Below, piece after piece: positions 63,101 to 64,000 of a DNA stretch of 64,000 nt. Position numbers and translations under genes: made by a program. Positions within the stretch are counted from its first letter, which is position 1, and each line of letters starts with the position of its first letter. Source of the DNA: Martinezella lusitana (GTDB lineage Bacteria > Pseudomonadota > Alphaproteobacteria > Rhizobiales > Rhizobiaceae); contig NZ_JACHBG010000003.1 in assembly GCF_014207095.1 (NCBI RefSeq), positions 310,001 to 374,000 of the forward strand. Reading direction: 5' to 3'. The notes beneath the pieces are model-generated. The model was not told the origin of the DNA, did no database searches, and worked only from the letters and a program-made list of their open reading frames with translations.

Positions 63101-64000
63101 ATGAAGTCGACATTGAAGGTTCTTTTCCTGTCAAGCGCGCTTGGCGCCATGGCTGTTCCGGCTTTGGCAGACGATCTCGTGGTCGGCCTGGCTACGGCGC
63201 AGACCGGCACTCTCGCCCCTTACGACCAGCCGTCGCTCAAGGGTCTGCAGATGGCGGTTGACGAGATCAATGCGGCGGGCGGTATCGCGGGCAAGTTTCC
63301 GATCAAGCTCGTCGCCAAGGACACACGCTCGGATGCCGGGCAGACCGCTCTCGTTGCGCAGGAACTTGTCGATCAGGGCATCGGCATCCTGATCACGCCT
63401 TGCGATGCCGATCCTTCGATCGCAGCCGGCCAGATCACCCAGGCGGCACATATCCCAGCCTTCTCGTTCTGTGCGACGACACCGACCATGCCGCTGGCGG
63501 TCGGCGACTACATGTTCGGAAACTATCCCGCGGATAACGTGCAGGCCGCCGTTCTCGCCGGCTACGCCAAGGATAAGGGCTTCAAGAAGGCCTATATTCT
63601 GAAGTCTCCCGACACTGCCTATACGCTGAAACTGCCGGAATATTTCGCCACGAGCTTCAAGGCAAAGGGTGGCGAGCTGGTTGGCGAGGGCACTTTCGCC
63701 ATGGGCCAGCAGGACTTCAGCGCCGAGGTGACGAAGATCAAGGCTCTGAACCCGGCACCCGACGTCATCATGACGGCTGCCTATGAGCCAGATTTCCCGG
63801 CCTTCATCCGTCAGCTGCGTGGTGCAGGCGTCAACACGCCGATCCTCGGCAGCGATGGAATCGATTCACCTACGACATTCGGCCTTGGCGCACTTGTCGA
63901 CGGTGTCGTCTTCACCACCGCCGGCTTTGCTGTCGACGGCAGTCCGCTCGCCGCCTTCAACGCGAAATACAAGGCGAAGTTCGGACAGGACCCGGATACG
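63101..64000 (+). CDS. Liv-type periplasmic substrate-binding protein, N-terminal part (runs off window)
   Basis: Open from ATG 63101, preceded by GAGGAG, to the window end with no stop, giving 300 residues of a longer protein. A signal peptide (LFLSSALGAMAVPALA) precedes a Peripla_BP_6 domain: VVGLATAQTGTLAPYDQPSL, KGLQMAVDEINAAGGIAGK, VAKDTRSDAGQTALVAQELV and the AFSFCATTPTMPLAVGDY hinge segment. It is 20 bases after the permease-ATPase gene and belongs to the same importer. Ligand unknown; the neighbouring operon suggests an amide, ureide or amine-containing compound. Confidence 0.92.
   Translation, partial: MKSTLKVLFLSSALGAMAVPALADDLVVGLATAQTGTLAPYDQPSLKGLQMAVDEINAAGGIAGKFPIKLVAKDTRSDAGQTALVAQELVDQGIGILITPCDADPSIAAGQITQAAHIPAFSFCATTPTMPLAVGDYMFGNYPADNVQAAVLAGYAKDKGFKKAYILKSPDTAYTLKLPEYFATSFKAKGGELVGEGTFAMGQQDFSAEVTKIKALNPAPDVIMTAAYEPDFPAFIRQLRGAGVNTPILGSDGIDSPTTFGLGALVDGVVFTTAGFAVDGSPLAAFNAKYKAKFGQDPDT

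Noticed and set aside
1-64000. CRISPR arrays, tRNA or rRNA genes
   Set aside because: No regularly spaced repeats and no tRNA or rRNA signatures were seen anywhere in the window.

Overview
The window looks like a large secondary replicon (megaplasmid or chromid) of a Rhizobium-type alphaproteobacterium. The main evidence is a complete repABC replication and partition operon at 11.2-14.9 kb with a counter-transcribed RNA in the repB-repC gap. Rhizobial-style regulators, a Rhizobium-type intergenic repeat and GC-rich coding sequence with ABC transporter-heavy content agree with this. Species cannot be fixed from the sequence alone.

Layout. 0-10 kb: end of an MFS transporter, a Prc/Tsp periplasmic protease, an AraC regulator beside an NmrA-like reductase, two methyltransferases, small membrane proteins and a frameshifted GNAT acetyltransferase relic. 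10-16 kb: a ProQ/FinO-domain RNA-binding protein just upstream of repABC, three parS-like palindromes, the ctRNA, and a 1.3 kb IS5-family element with a passenger gene inserted exactly at the repC stop codon. 16-22 kb: exported YkuD_2-type protein, a solitary flgE, an exported chorismate-lyase-like protein, a methyltransferase. 21.9-26.8 kb: an Lrp/AsnC regulator divergent from hppD-hmgA-fahA-maiA, the complete route from 4-hydroxyphenylpyruvate through homogentisate to fumarate and acetoacetate.

27-35.9 kb: alkaline phosphatase, a MacB/FtsX-type ABC system with a His-rich loop and a DUF3299-like partner (probably zinc-related), then a FecBCD-type metal-chelate uptake operon. 36-40 kb: a relic of a sugar ABC ATPase and an HlyD plus two-permease ABC-2 export operon. 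40.5-48.4 kb: a diguanylate cyclase, then two cobalamin riboswitches, one ahead of a B12 uptake operon (with an embedded methyltransferase) and one ahead of metE, the B12-independent methionine synthase. B12 status is therefore read twice within about 4 kb.

48.5-55.5 kb: VOC/ArsR/SRPBCC operon with a striking 18-bp palindrome, a polyamine-type N-acetyltransferase, and the most notable locus: a Pls/PosA-type single-module NRPS (adenylation, carrier, six membrane segments, three tandem beta-helix acyltransferase-like domains) overlapping its own phosphopantetheinyl transferase. It probably makes a cationic amino-acid homopolymer. 55.9-64 kb: an RpiR-controlled catabolic operon (aminotransferase, N-formylglutamate amidohydrolase-like, glutamine-synthetase-like, isochorismatase-like) divergent from a Liv-type ABC importer with a fused permease-ATPase; the binding protein runs off the window end.
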